Shown piece after piece: positions 48,127 through 59,149 of a stretch of DNA of 64,000 nt (positions are counted from its first letter, which is position 1; every line of letters begins with the position of its first letter). The notes beneath the pieces were generated by a model, which had not been told where the DNA came from, made no database searches, and was given only the letters and a program-made list of their open reading frames with translations. Made by a program: the position numbers and the translations under genes. The stretch lies in the NCBI GenBank assembly GCA_028023455.1, contig JAQFVV010000152.1:1364001-1428000 (forward strand), written 5' to 3'. This stretch comes from Epiperipatus broadwayi (taxonomy: Eukaryota; Onychophora; Udeonychophora; Euonychophora; Peripatidae).

Positions 48127-49582
48127 GGTACTTTTTAATTTTCACCATGCCACTACTTTTGGGCACTTATTTCCAGTAGTTGAAGATAATTATACAGTTG
48201 CAAAAACTAATGTTTAATGACAGATAAAGTAAAAAATACTGAACAATAATTTTGTATTCTAACATTTAATTAAAGTAAAAACAAAACCAAGAACTTAAGT
48301 ACTAACTAATATACTGAAATAAACAATAATTGGGTATTTAATCAAAGAATAAAAAAAACAAAACAAAATACATAATTACTAACTAATTGATAGTATGTAG
48401 CATAATCAGGAGTAATTAACAAAAGTGAAAGTAAAAAAGATGAAAACAATTTTGTATTCTAATGTTTAATTAAAGTAAAAAACAAAACAAAATTAAAGTA
48501 ATAAAAAAAATAGTTAAACTTTGTTAATGGTTTCTAAATGTGTGACAAATAAATCTTCATCTTGATGCAATCAGTGCCACATGAACTCAGCTAAATAGGA
48601 ATCCATGTTTTTAAACTGTTCCCCTCTATCTTTTATTGCACCATTTAACTAGTCTCCAATATGCCCCAGTTGCAGGATCCAAAATTATAAACTATGATTA
48701 ACTTTAAAATGTTCAAATCCTGCATTTCTTAATTCATCCATTTTATAGGCATTCCAACAGTCAGACTAAATTGTTGATCCTTGTGCTATATTTTGTTGAA
48801 TGGCATCAAGTAGAATGGATGCTGTCTGACATGGAACAGTGACACTAAAACATGTTTTGGTTTTTCTGCATAAACCACTGACTAATTACTATTGCAGGAG
48901 TATTCTCTCTTGTTGGTTCTTTCATTTTGTAAAGAGATTTTCATTGACTTCTACAATTTTTTCAGATCCTCCAATTTTGCACAGTGTTGAATTAATAAAC
49001 TTTCTTTGCATACTTCTCTCAGATAACTGTTCAAGAAACAATAGTGTCTTTGCACAAATCCAATTCATGTTTTATACATTCAATTGTCATGGTATCTCTA
49101 TTCTAATAATAAAAAAATAGGATGGCTGTTAGAAATGTTATTTTAGAGCCTTCCAACTATGTGCCTTTACATGGAATTGACAGACTTTAAAATTACGTAG
49201 CCATTCCAGGGTTTGGGCAAAGTACAATTTCTTATCATGGCCATTGTCACAGACTTTTTGAAAGGGCAGAATATGGTTTCTTTGAAAAAATTCCACTGCC
49301 TCATGTTCTATGGCCAGTAGATCACAAATTCTCATCATCTTGACCATAATAATACAATCAATGCAGTTTTTGATTTTAGCAAGTAATCACATTTGTGAAA
49401 TGCATTCTGATCCACCATAGCATATCATTTGGTCACATTTTTATACAATAAATTTAAAAATTCCCAAATCACAAGTATGTGGTTTATTTACTTTCACTTA
49501 GTTTATGCAACTATATAATTATCTCTGACTATTGGAAATAAATACCCTCAAATGGTAGCATGGGGCAAAATTAGAAAGTACT
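48127..49582 (-). mobile_element. Merlin DNA transposon, complete in outline, decayed
   Basis: Ends 48,127-48,208 and the reverse complement of 49,501-49,582 match over about 80 bp (GGTACTTTTTAATTTT against AGTACTTTCTAATTTT, and TTATTTCCAxTAGTxxxAGATAATTATA further in). The flanks GGAAATGA (48,119-48,126) and AGAAATGA (49,583-49,590) are an 8-bp target duplication with one change. Inside is a decayed Merlin-type transposase on the minus strand. Merlin elements are cut-and-paste DNA transposons related to bacterial IS1016, typically about 1.4 kb with 8-9-bp target duplications, which fits this 1456-bp element. Confidence 0.85.
48515..49347 (-). pseudogene. Merlin (ISXO2-like) transposase, broken
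   Basis: The N-terminal 69 codons are open (49,347-49,138) and show the zinc-ribbon-like lead of the family, FFQRNHILPFQKVCDNGH followed by LEWLRNFKVCQ. Downstream on the same strand, across stops and shifts, come KIGGSEKIVEVNE near 48,985-48,950, the ERxLxxxxVxGLCRKTKTCF region near 48,900-48,850, SVTVPCQTASILLDAIQQNIAQGS near 48,845-48,775, SDCWNAY near 48,760, ELRNAGFEHFKVNHS near 48,730-48,690, and NMDSYLAEFMWH near 48,615-48,575. SDCW holds the second catalytic Asp of the DDE triad; the first, normally in VEIDE, is Asn here. The copy cannot be active. Confidence 0.85.
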
Positions 49583-49590
49583 AGAAATGA

Positions 49591-50145
49591 CAATAAAAAA
49601 CCACTCTATTAGTCATGAGATTTTGGTACTATATTTTATATACACACTATTTTATACATTGTGTGAAAGCATTGATGAAAAAAATCTACTGCCAATTGTA
49701 TATGGATTATACATGTGTGAAATCTATTTTATCAAGATATGAAATACAAATGGAAAAAATTGGCTATTAAGTAAAAAATATTGATATATTATTTTAAATT
49801 TTAACTTTGCAAATTAACAAAGATTTATATCAGTGCTCCTAAAAATATTTAATTATTTTTCTACCAAGGTATTTTCTATTATACTGATTCACTTTAAAAT
49901 AACTACTGTTGAATAGTCAGTCAGCTAAAGATGAAAAATGTTGATACAAAAACAGATTTAAAATAAGATATTTATGGAGAATAGAAAATTTAGTTGTATT
50001 TTTATATTGAACTATTTCTATCATTTACCTCTCAAAACGTTGTGCATATACTAGCCTGAGTGATGTGCTATTACTAACAGTTGAATTTAAAACCCGAAAA
50101 AATGTTTCTTCTTTTCTTTAAAAAATATAGTCCATAAAAACCAAT
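49591..50145. other. AT-rich spacer, no feature recognised
   Basis: Between the Merlin target duplication and the inverted-repeat element at 50,146 nothing recognisable was seen. Confidence 0.45.
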
Positions 50146-50468
50146 ATTATCCAATATAAATTCACCAACCAATTTCTTTAAAAAACTTGTTCTTTATTTA
50201 ACTATATAATATTTTATATTTTTATATATATTTTTATTTTATTTTTTATTTTTTATTCTATTTTATTATTTTTTTTTTATTTTGTTTTTATTTGTGTATT
50301 TATTTATTTATTTATTGATAATATTGTTTGTATTTTTTCTTAGTGGCTTGAAAAAGACTATAAGGATAGAAATAGTCGAAACGTTGCTTATTGAATGTAA
50401 ATTTTTATATAGTTAAATAAAGAACAAGTTTTTTAAAGAAATTGGTTGGTGAATTTATATTGGATAAT
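50146..50468. mobile_element. Inverted-repeat element, 323 bp, perfect 64-bp arms
   Basis: Positions 50,146-50,209 and the reverse complement of 50,405-50,468 are identical over 64 bp (for example CACCAACCAATTTCTTTAAA). The interior has a T-rich half (50,210-50,337) and then GGCTTGAAAAAGACTAT...ATAGTCGAAACGTTGC at 50,346-50,386, a stem-loop plus GAAAC motif also present in the PLE tails. AAATAAAGAAC in the right arm could serve as a polyadenylation signal for a plus-strand transcript. No obvious target duplication. I read it as a PLE-derived or PLE-mobilised fold-back element. Confidence 0.75.
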
Positions 50469-51849
50469 AACAGTTGAATGTATTTGGAATATTTAAATAA
50501 AGTTAATTTTTTCTAAAGACATTCAATACACGTATTAGATGATAGAAAACTGTCAGGAAAACAATCGAAAATTTAGTATTTTTTTGTAGAATTTTATTAT
50601 ACTATCCATAAAAGATTTTGTTTTAGAATTAGACAAATAAATTCAAATTTTTTTTTTAAAGTTTTTAAATAAAACCTTTCAAGTAGTACTTATCAAAAAC
50701 AAATTAATTCTTTCTTCTAAAATGTTTGTTTATAATTGAAGTGTTGTCAAAAAAAATAATGAATTTATTTTTATACAAAAACATGCACAAATATGTGGGC
50801 TTATATATAAGTTTAACATTGTATCACTTATATTTGATTAAAATAGAATATTTATTGGCTCATTAGTGAGTGACATATTGTAGTTTACCATGCATGCATG
50901 TTTGTGTCTTTATAAATATGAGTTTTGAAAACTATTTATTTATAAATCCCAGAATATTTTAGTAATCTATTAAAACATTTTTTTGTAATTATTAAAAATC
51001 AGAATGATGATTATGTAAAGCAGTATATTTTCCAGATGATTAATTTAATTTTATTACTTTTACTGTTATTTCTAATTAATAAATATATTATTAATTATGT
51101 TAGGTTATTCCAATAAAATTATTCAATGCTAAAACAGATTAATTATTGTATTTTTTTGTTCACTGTTAGTAGAGTTCTTGCAATCCCATAGCTAGTTTAG
51201 ACACAATGGTATGTGTGTATGTGTATATTATGTATGATCATATATATTTTTTTTCAATTTATTTGAATGTTATTAAGTCATAAAGTCAATTCTTAAAGTT
51301 GCTTTTTTACACTAAGTTTTATGAGGAGTTTTATTTGATTGATGGCCAAAATACTTTGATGATGATCAGAATTAATATCTTGATGTTTATTATTGTAACT
51401 ATTTTATCACACAAATGTGTACATGAAGATAAACTATTGTTTTTATAATATTATACACAAAGTTTGTCATTGAGTAAATGATGATTAATCAAAAGTTCTA
51501 TTATACTGATTTTAAATCCAGTCACAAGAGATGAGTATTGACATTTCACTATTATTTCTGGTGATGCTTTATATATTACTTATATGTTTTTATTATTTAT
51601 CTCCAATGCTGATTCTTAATTCATTTTTTATCTTGGTAAAACAGTAATGATTTTATTGATGACTAATTATATTTTGATAATTACAATTACTTTTACACCT
51701 GATACCCCTCTTCATTCTGTATCATTTCAATATATATATATATATTAAATATTTTCTTGGGAATTATTATGATATAAATAATAATACTTAATGGATTATA
51801 TCCATAAAAACAAACAGAAATTGGTATAAAACTATCAATTATTAATTGA
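50469..51849. other. AT-rich DNA, no feature recognised
   Basis: No frame, shared repeat or motif except a short (TA)n run at 51,730-51,745. Confidence 0.5.
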
Positions 51850-54800
51850 TATTAAAACAGGCAAAACTCTTCATACAGTAGTGCCACTCAGTGCAAGCCA
51901 GAGTAATTAATGGATGCCAGAAAGGCTTATGCATAAAATCCCTATCTAGTGCCTACTTACTCAATACCCCAGACTAGTTTCTAACTTGTGGCTTTTGTCA
52001 GTGAAGAGCTTTGGATCTGAAAGCACTGCCCCTACATCACAGGTTCTAATGCAACCCTTCAGCAACCAACTTTTATCTCTACTTAACTACAAAACAATGA
52101 GTCTAAAATTTAAAAACACAAAAATACTATCAATCCAAGCTAATTATCTTATATAGTCATATAAGTCTAAACTTATTTCAGTACTCATACATTTTAGTGT
52201 CCTTGATTTTTTAATAGACATAGCTGCCACTATTCTATTGTGCAGGACTGGTGTTAAACCATTAAGATCACATGATTATCATTTTTTATGCCTGCTCATA
52301 ACTGTTATTAAAACAGGCAAACCTCTCCATATAGTGACACTCAGTGCAAGCCAGAGTAATCAATGAATGTCAGAAGGCTTGTCCATAAAATCCCTATCTA
52401 GTGCTAATCATGCAATATTCCCAGACTAGTTTACAGTTTGTGGCTTTCATCAGTGAGGAACATTAAATCTGAAAGCACTGCATCTAGATATTATGATCTA
52501 ATGCAACCATCCAGCAGCCACCTTTTATCTTTACTTAACTCCAAAACTATGAGTCTAAAATTGAAAACACAATATTTTCAATCCAAGCTCAGAGTCATAT
52601 AGGTCTGAACTCAGTTCAATACTCATACATTTTGATGTTCTTGGTTCTTTAATAACCATAGCTACCTCTATTCTATTAGGCAGGACTGGTGTTAAACCAT
52701 TAACATCATATAATCACCATTTCTTATTCTTGCTCATAACTGGTATTAAACATGGCAACACTCTTCATACAGTTGTGCCACTCAGTGCAAGCCAGAGTAA
52801 TCAATTGATGCCAAGGGCTTGTACATAAAATCCCTACTAGTGCCTACTCATCCAATATCTCCAGACTAGTTTCTAGCTTGTGGCTTTTGTTAGTGATGGG
52901 CTTTGGATCTGAGAGCACTGCACCTAGATCTTAGGATCTAATGCAATTCTCCTGCAGCCACCATTTATCTTTACTTAATTATGAAATGATGAATCTGAAA
53001 TTGAAAATACAATATAGTCATATAGGTCTGAGCTCTGTTCAGTACCCAAACATTTTGGTGCTTTTGGTTCTTTGATACCCATATCCACCACAATTCTCTT
53101 AGTCAGAATTGGTGTTAAACTACTAAACATTACATGATTATCATTTCTTATGATTGCTCATAACTGTTATTAAAATAGGTAAAACTCTCCATACAGTACT
53201 GCCTCTCAGTGCAAGACAGAATAATCAATGGATTCCAGAAGGCTTTTACATAAAATCCCTATCTAGTGCCTACTCATCCAATATCACCAGACTAGTTTTT
53301 AGCTTGTGGCTTTCATCACTGAGAAACATTTGATCTGAGAGCACTGCACCTAGATCTTATGATCTAATGCAACCCTCCAGAAGCCACTTTATATCTTTAC
53401 TTATCTACAAAACCATGAGTCTAAAATTGAAAACACAACAATTTTTCATAGTCATATAGGTCTGAACTTAGTTCAGTACACATACATCTTGATGTTGTGT
53501 TTTTTTAATAATCATAGCCACCACAATTCTGTTATAGAGAACTGGTCTTAAATCAATAACATCATACGATCACCATTTTTATGCTTGTGCATAACTGTTA
53601 TTAAAACCAGCTAAACTCTTCATAAAGTAATGCCACTCAATGCAAGCCCAAGTATTCAATTGATTCCAGAAGTCTTGTGCATAAAATCCCTATCTAGTGT
53701 CTACTCATCCAATATGTTCAGACTAGTTTCTAGCTTGTGGCTTTTGTCAATGGGTAGCTTTGTATCTGAGAGCACTGTACCTAGATCTTAGGATCTAATG
53801 CAATTCTCCTGCAACCATCTTTTATCTTTACTTAACTACAAAATTATGAGTCTAAAATTGAAAATGCAATAATATTTTCAATCCAAGCTCATTAGCATAT
53901 ATAGTCCTATAGATCTGAAATCTATTGAATACTCAAATATTTTGGTGTCTTTGATTTTTTGATAACCATAGCAACCACAATTCTATTAGGCAGGATTGGT
54001 ATTAAACCACTAAACATTACATGATTACATTTTTTGTGCTTGCTCATAACTGTTATTAAAACAGGCAAAACTCTCCATAGAGTAGGGCCACTCAGTGCAG
54101 GCCAGAGTAATTAATGGATGCCAGAAGGTTTTACTCATCCATTATTCCCAGACTAGTTTTTAGCTTGGGCTTTGTCAGTGAGGAGTTTTGGGTCTGAGAC
54201 CTCTGCACTGAGATTTTAGGATCTAAAGCAACTCTCCAGCAGCCACTTTTTATATATACTTAACTACAAAACTATGAGTCTAAAATTGAGAACACAATAA
54301 TACTTTCAATCTAAGTTCATTAGCTTATATAGTCATATAGATCTGAACTCAGTTCATTGCCAATACCTTTTGGTTCTTTGGTTCTAGTCTGAGGATATTG
54401 GATGAGTAGGTACTAGATAGGAATTTTATGCACAAGCTATCTGGCATCCATTGATTACTCTGGATTGCACTGAATGGAACTCCTGTATGTAGAGTTTTTC
54501 CTGTTTAATAACAGTTATGAGAAAGCATAAGAAATGGTGATTATGTGATGTTTAGTGGTTTAACCCTAATCCTTTCTAATAGGGTAGTAGTGGCTATGGT
54601 TATTAAAAAACCAAAGATTCCAAAATGTATGAGCACTGAAACTGAGTTCAGACCTATATGACTATATAATCTAACAAACTTAAATTGAAAATGTTATTGT
54701 GTTTTCAATTTTAGAGTCATAGTTTTGTACTTAAATACAGACAAAAGGTGGCTGCTGGAGAATTGCATTAAATCCTAAGATCTAGGTGCAGTGCTCTCAG

Positions 54801-55475
54801 ATCCAAAGCTCCTTACTGACCACAAATCCAAAATTCCTCACTGATAAAATCCACAAGTCAGAAACTAATCTGAGGATATTGTATGAGTAGTCTCTAGATA
54901 GGGATTTTATGCACAAGTCTTCTGGCATCCATTGATTACTCTGGCTTGAACTAAGTGGCACTACTCTATAGAGAGTTTTGCTTGTTTTAATAATAGTTAT
55001 GAGCAAGCATGAGAAATGGTGATCATGTAATGTTTAGTGGTTTAACACTAATCCTGCATAATATGATAGTGATGGCTATGGTTATTAAAGAACCAAAGAC
55101 ACTAAAAGGTATGGATACTGAACTGAGTTCAGTCTTATATGACTATATAATTTAACAAGCTTGTATTAAAAATATTGTTTTCAATTTTAGACTCATAGTT
55201 TTGTAGTTAAGTAGAGATAAATGGTGACTGCTGAAGGGTTGCATTAGATCCTAAGATCTAGGTGCAGTGCTCTCAGATACAAAGCTCTTCTCTGACAAAA
55301 ACCACAAGCTAATAACTAGTCTGGGGATATTGGAGGAGTAGGTATTAGATAAGGATTTTGTGTGCAAACCTTCTGATATCCATTGATTACTTTGGCTTGC
55401 ACTGTACTATGTGGAGAGTTTTGCCTGTTTATAACAATTATGAGCATAAGAAATGGTGATCATGTGATGTTTAAT
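51850..55475. repeat. Satellite array, about 430-450-bp units, with orientation switch
   Basis: Six forward units start near 51,850, 52,303, 52,742, 53,165, 53,594 and 54,051. The marker GAGAGCACTGCACC recurs at spacings of about 451, 440, 426, 431 and 428 bp. At about 54,384 the array flips: a partial inverted unit (54,384-54,510), two full inverted units (to 54,998 and 55,440) and a stub to 55,475. The inverted units are longer (marker spacing about 474 bp), partly through a small internal duplication near 54,820. Units are clearly diverged from one another. No coding content; the 69-codon frame at 55,006-54,797 is a by-product. Confidence 0.9.
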
Positions 55476-56640
55476 GGTTTAATAATTCTTAAAGGTCTAG
55501 TCCTGAGGTTAAAACGGTTTTTTTTTGTAATCCATAATAGCCCTTTTGTTGTGATTTAATTTAGAAGAGGAAATTCACTTTTCTCTAACCTAAATTGTTT
55601 TAAGGATTTAACTTTGTAAAACTGCACCCCCATCCACACAAATATATATATACTGGACACTTATACACTCAATCACAGAGAATATCAATCGTTTAAGGGA
55701 ACCACCAGGTTTCTTATGAGTCTAGAAAATTTATTTGGGTGGCAAGACGTCCACTAATAATTATGAGCAATATATATATAATAATGATGAGCAGTTCTTA
55801 ACATAAAATAAATTACTTGCCTCTCCTCTAGGTCAGCTTAGAGTATGAGGCTCATAATTATTAAACAAATGATAACAGCTAACAAATGTTAGACAAATTA
55901 ATTTAATAAAAACAAATTTTATTAAGATTAAATAAAATGAAAGAAATTTCAAAATACTTCATTTATGTTTGTCTTGATAAAGTAATTTATTTTTTGACAA
56001 CCTTAACAGTTTAATTGTTTTTTTTTAATTAATTCGATAATGTTAAATAATCTTTTAAAAGCAGTTCTTATGGTATGTGCTATTTGTGTGAATTACTGAA
56101 AATATAAAAAAAATATTCAATTTATCTCATCAAACATCTATTCATATATTAACTATTTATATATATGTGGCTTTATTAAAAGCAATGAAATTTTAAAAAG
56201 TATGTTTATATTCTTGTTTCGTAAAAAAAAAAAAAAAAAACTATTTAAGTTATCATTATTTATTCAGTCGTAGCAAAATAATATATATGAATCAGTAGAT
56301 GAAAATTAAAACATTTAATCTTCTTAGAACATAAATCTCTAATCGGCGGTTTATCTTTCAATGGTGTATCAAAAGACCAATACAAACATTTGTATCAAAT
56401 AAACAGTTAATTTACTATATGTAGATTCGTGTGTGTTCCTCCATACCACCAGATAATCATATGGAAAAATAATAAGGGCTATTAAATATGGAGGAAGCAT
56501 GAGAAAATATTTTAGAGTTGGCCCATGCATAAAAACCAAAATTGGAAATTTCATTAAATGGGGCCTGCTTTAGAAGAATATGAGCTTGACCAAAACTTGG
56601 TAGATCAAAAGCTTTTAGAATTCATTAATAAATAATTATA
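55476..56640. other. AT-rich DNA, no feature recognised
   Basis: Nothing recognisable. An A-tract lies at 56,223-56,240. The 61-codon minus frame at 56,554-56,369 has no motif. Confidence 0.45.
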
Positions 56641-56654
56641 ACATAAAAAAGCAA

Positions 56655-56745
56655 GCTGTGGAAGCCGTTCCAAAGCTAGGTTGTTCCACAGTAACTAGAC
56701 TGCAGTTAAGCAGAAGACAACATGGGTGACCCTAGGTAATACAAA
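56655..56745 (+). other. Possible 5S rRNA-derived fragment (SINE3-like)
   Basis: AGTTAAGCA at 56,704-56,712 and ATGGGTGACC at 56,722-56,731, followed by GGTAATAC, match the internal promoter part of 5S rRNA in sequence and order, but the spacing between them is 9 nt instead of about 24. Upstream, CTGTGGAA and TTCCACAG (56,656 and 56,684) form an 8-bp stem unlike 5S. It may be a deleted 5S pseudogene, a relic of a 5S-derived SINE, or chance. Confidence 0.3.
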
Positions 56746-57290
56746 ATAATATCAACTGTGGGGAGATATAGCTAACAATGGTGAAGTAAAAGGAAAGCCC
56801 TAGAAAATAAAAGTGTTTTTCAAATAGATTGATTTTATGTTCATATATACAAATAGATCAATACTTATATTTATTTGCAAGTTATATGTAAGCAAAAAAT
56901 ATCTTAATAAATCTAAAGCCATATCTCATATATATATAAAATAAACTGATTAACAATATTTTTTAAAAAAAAGATAATTTTAAACATCATTATAAATCTC
57001 TTTTAAAAAGTATTACGATCTGCTTGTAAATTTCAGACATGATTTCCTTTGCAGAAGAAATCTTTTTAGGTTTTAAATATTCAAAATGAGGAGGAGAGAG
57101 AATTGAATAAGTTTACAATAATAATGAACTCATTCAAAATTAAGACTTCATTAATAACTGTCAAAACTCTCAATAAAAAAAGAGGATTTTGTCAATAATT
57201 ATATTTTAAACATAATAAATTATAATTATAATTCATACTTTAATAAAAGCTAAAACATTAATAAATGACATTAACATTATAAAATAATAT

Positions 57291-57500
57291 GGTACTTGAG
57301 TATTAACTAAGCTATGACGTACTACACCAAAGGCATACTATTCTAATCTTATGATCTTTAAGATAATGTCTCCTAGTGATTTGCAAACAAACTTAATCGA
57401 TAAAGTTTGCCCGCAGATCACATGGAGAAGTCACCTTGAAGATTGCAAGATTAGAATAGTATGCCTTCGAGGTAGTATGTCATAGCATAGTTAATAGCAA
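57291..57500. repeat. Subterminal fold-back of the 1.85-kb transposon
   Basis: 57,301-57,350 (CTACACCAAAGGCATACTAT region) pairs with 57,440-57,500 (ATAGTATGCCTTCGAGGTAG region), including the shared GATTAGAATAGTATGCC; the inner parts also pair weakly. The left 200 bp can thus form a hairpin on its own. Confidence 0.75.
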
Positions 57501-59141
57501 AGAAGGAGATGTCGAACGTCGCCATGTTTGGTCATTGTGAAAAAATAATAACTAATAATTTACTATGAAGAAAAAAATTATCAAAAAGTGAATATTATAA
57601 AGAATCATTATAATTTTTAATGATATTTAACTAACATTTGACCCTAAAAACAATAAAAAAAACAAAAAAAAAATCAAAAATGAATATTATAAATAATCAT
57701 TACTCAATTTTTAATGATATTTAACTAGTCATTTGACCCCGAAAACAAAAAAATTAACTAATCATATATATTTTCAGACTAGAAGCCGTTGCAAAATAAT
57801 AACTAATAATTTACTACAATAAAAAATTAGTATCAAAATGAATATTATAAATAATTAAAACAATTTTTAATGAAAATGATAAAAAAAAAATTATTAAAAA
57901 ATGAATATTAATAATAATCATTACAATTTTTTGTAGGGATATTTAACTAATCATTCAAACCCGAAACAAAAAAAATGAACTAATTATTAGAATTTTTTGT
58001 CAGACTACATTTTCAGTCCAAAAATGAGACACATTTATTTTCAGAACAGCAGTAATAATTTACTCTGATAAGAAATGCAATAATTAATCATAATTTATTA
58101 CAGTAACATATTATCAAAAATAAATAATATAATTGGCATAGCATAGTTAATACCAAAGAAGGAGACATGTCGAATGTCGCCATGTTGGCCATTGTGAAAT
58201 AATAACTAATAATTTACTATGAGAAAAAGTTTTTATCAAAAATGATTATTATAAATAATCATTATAATTTTTAATGATTTTTAAGTAAATCATTTGACCC
58301 TGAAACAAAGAAATGAACTAATCATTATAATTTTTTGTCAGACTAAAGTATGTATTGGCAATGCCTTTTGGCAGGGAAAAATCATCGGAGAAGCCCCCCT
58401 GCCAATTTTCAGTCCCAAAAATGAGACATTTAATTTCAGAACCGCAGTAATAATTTACTCTGATAATAAATGGACTAATAAGTAATATTTTATTACAGTA
58501 AAATATTATCAAAAATAAGTATTATAAATAATCTTTATAATTTTTAATAGTATTTAACTAATTATTTACATTTAAAAAAAGCAAATTGTTTTCAATTATT
58601 AACTACAAATAATTGCCTTTATGAGATAGTGTGATACTGAAGTCGCTTTTTTTTCGAAAAAGACGGTAAGTCCCAATAACTTAATATGGCTTTCTTTTCC
58701 TTTTCTTGGTTAGACATTTTGGTTAATTAGTCATAAATGGTAATTAGTAATACAATTAGATAAATTAGTAATAAAATTTGATAAATTAGGAATACAATTT
58801 GATAAATTAGTAATAAAATTTGATAAAATTAGTAATAAAATCAGCAATAAATCAAAATATAAAATAAGCAATCAAAATATTCAATTCTTACAATGGTTGA
58901 TCAGACACAGTAAAAAAAATGGTCTCACTTGGTCAACGCAAGCAGGTAAAAGACAGATATTTACCTAGAATTCACCGCAGTACTCCAAAAATCTTGAAGG
59001 TGACCATGAAGCCACCTTCACCACTCCTATCGATTCATCATGCCAATGTTTCAGTTGCCATGTCATTGCTTTGGTTCATCGTCTATGCTATCTACCGGTG
59101 GGTTGTGTAGTACGTCATAGTTTAGTTAATACTCAAATACC
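57291..59141. mobile_element. Non-autonomous DNA transposon, 1.85 kb, 37-bp TIR, 8-bp TSD
   Basis: The left end (57,291-57,327, GGTACTTGAGTATTAAC onward) and the reverse complement of the right end agree at 35 of 37 positions. The flanks AATAATAT at 57,283-57,290 and 59,142-59,149 are an exact 8-bp duplication. Inside, parts of the end sequence recur (CATAGCATAGTTAATA at 57,482 and 58,140), the first 200 bp fold back on themselves, and an AT-rich module (ATAATCATTATAATTTTTAATGAT) recurs at least five times. No transposase; the 63-codon frames at 58,294 and 58,919 have no motif. Eight-bp duplications occur in hAT, P and Merlin; the GG start favours Merlin. Confidence 0.8.
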
Positions 59142-59149
59142 AATAATAT

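Noticed and set aside
48839-49120. 93-codon plus-strand frame
   Set aside because: It is the antisense of the decayed Merlin transposase, whose motifs are on the minus strand.
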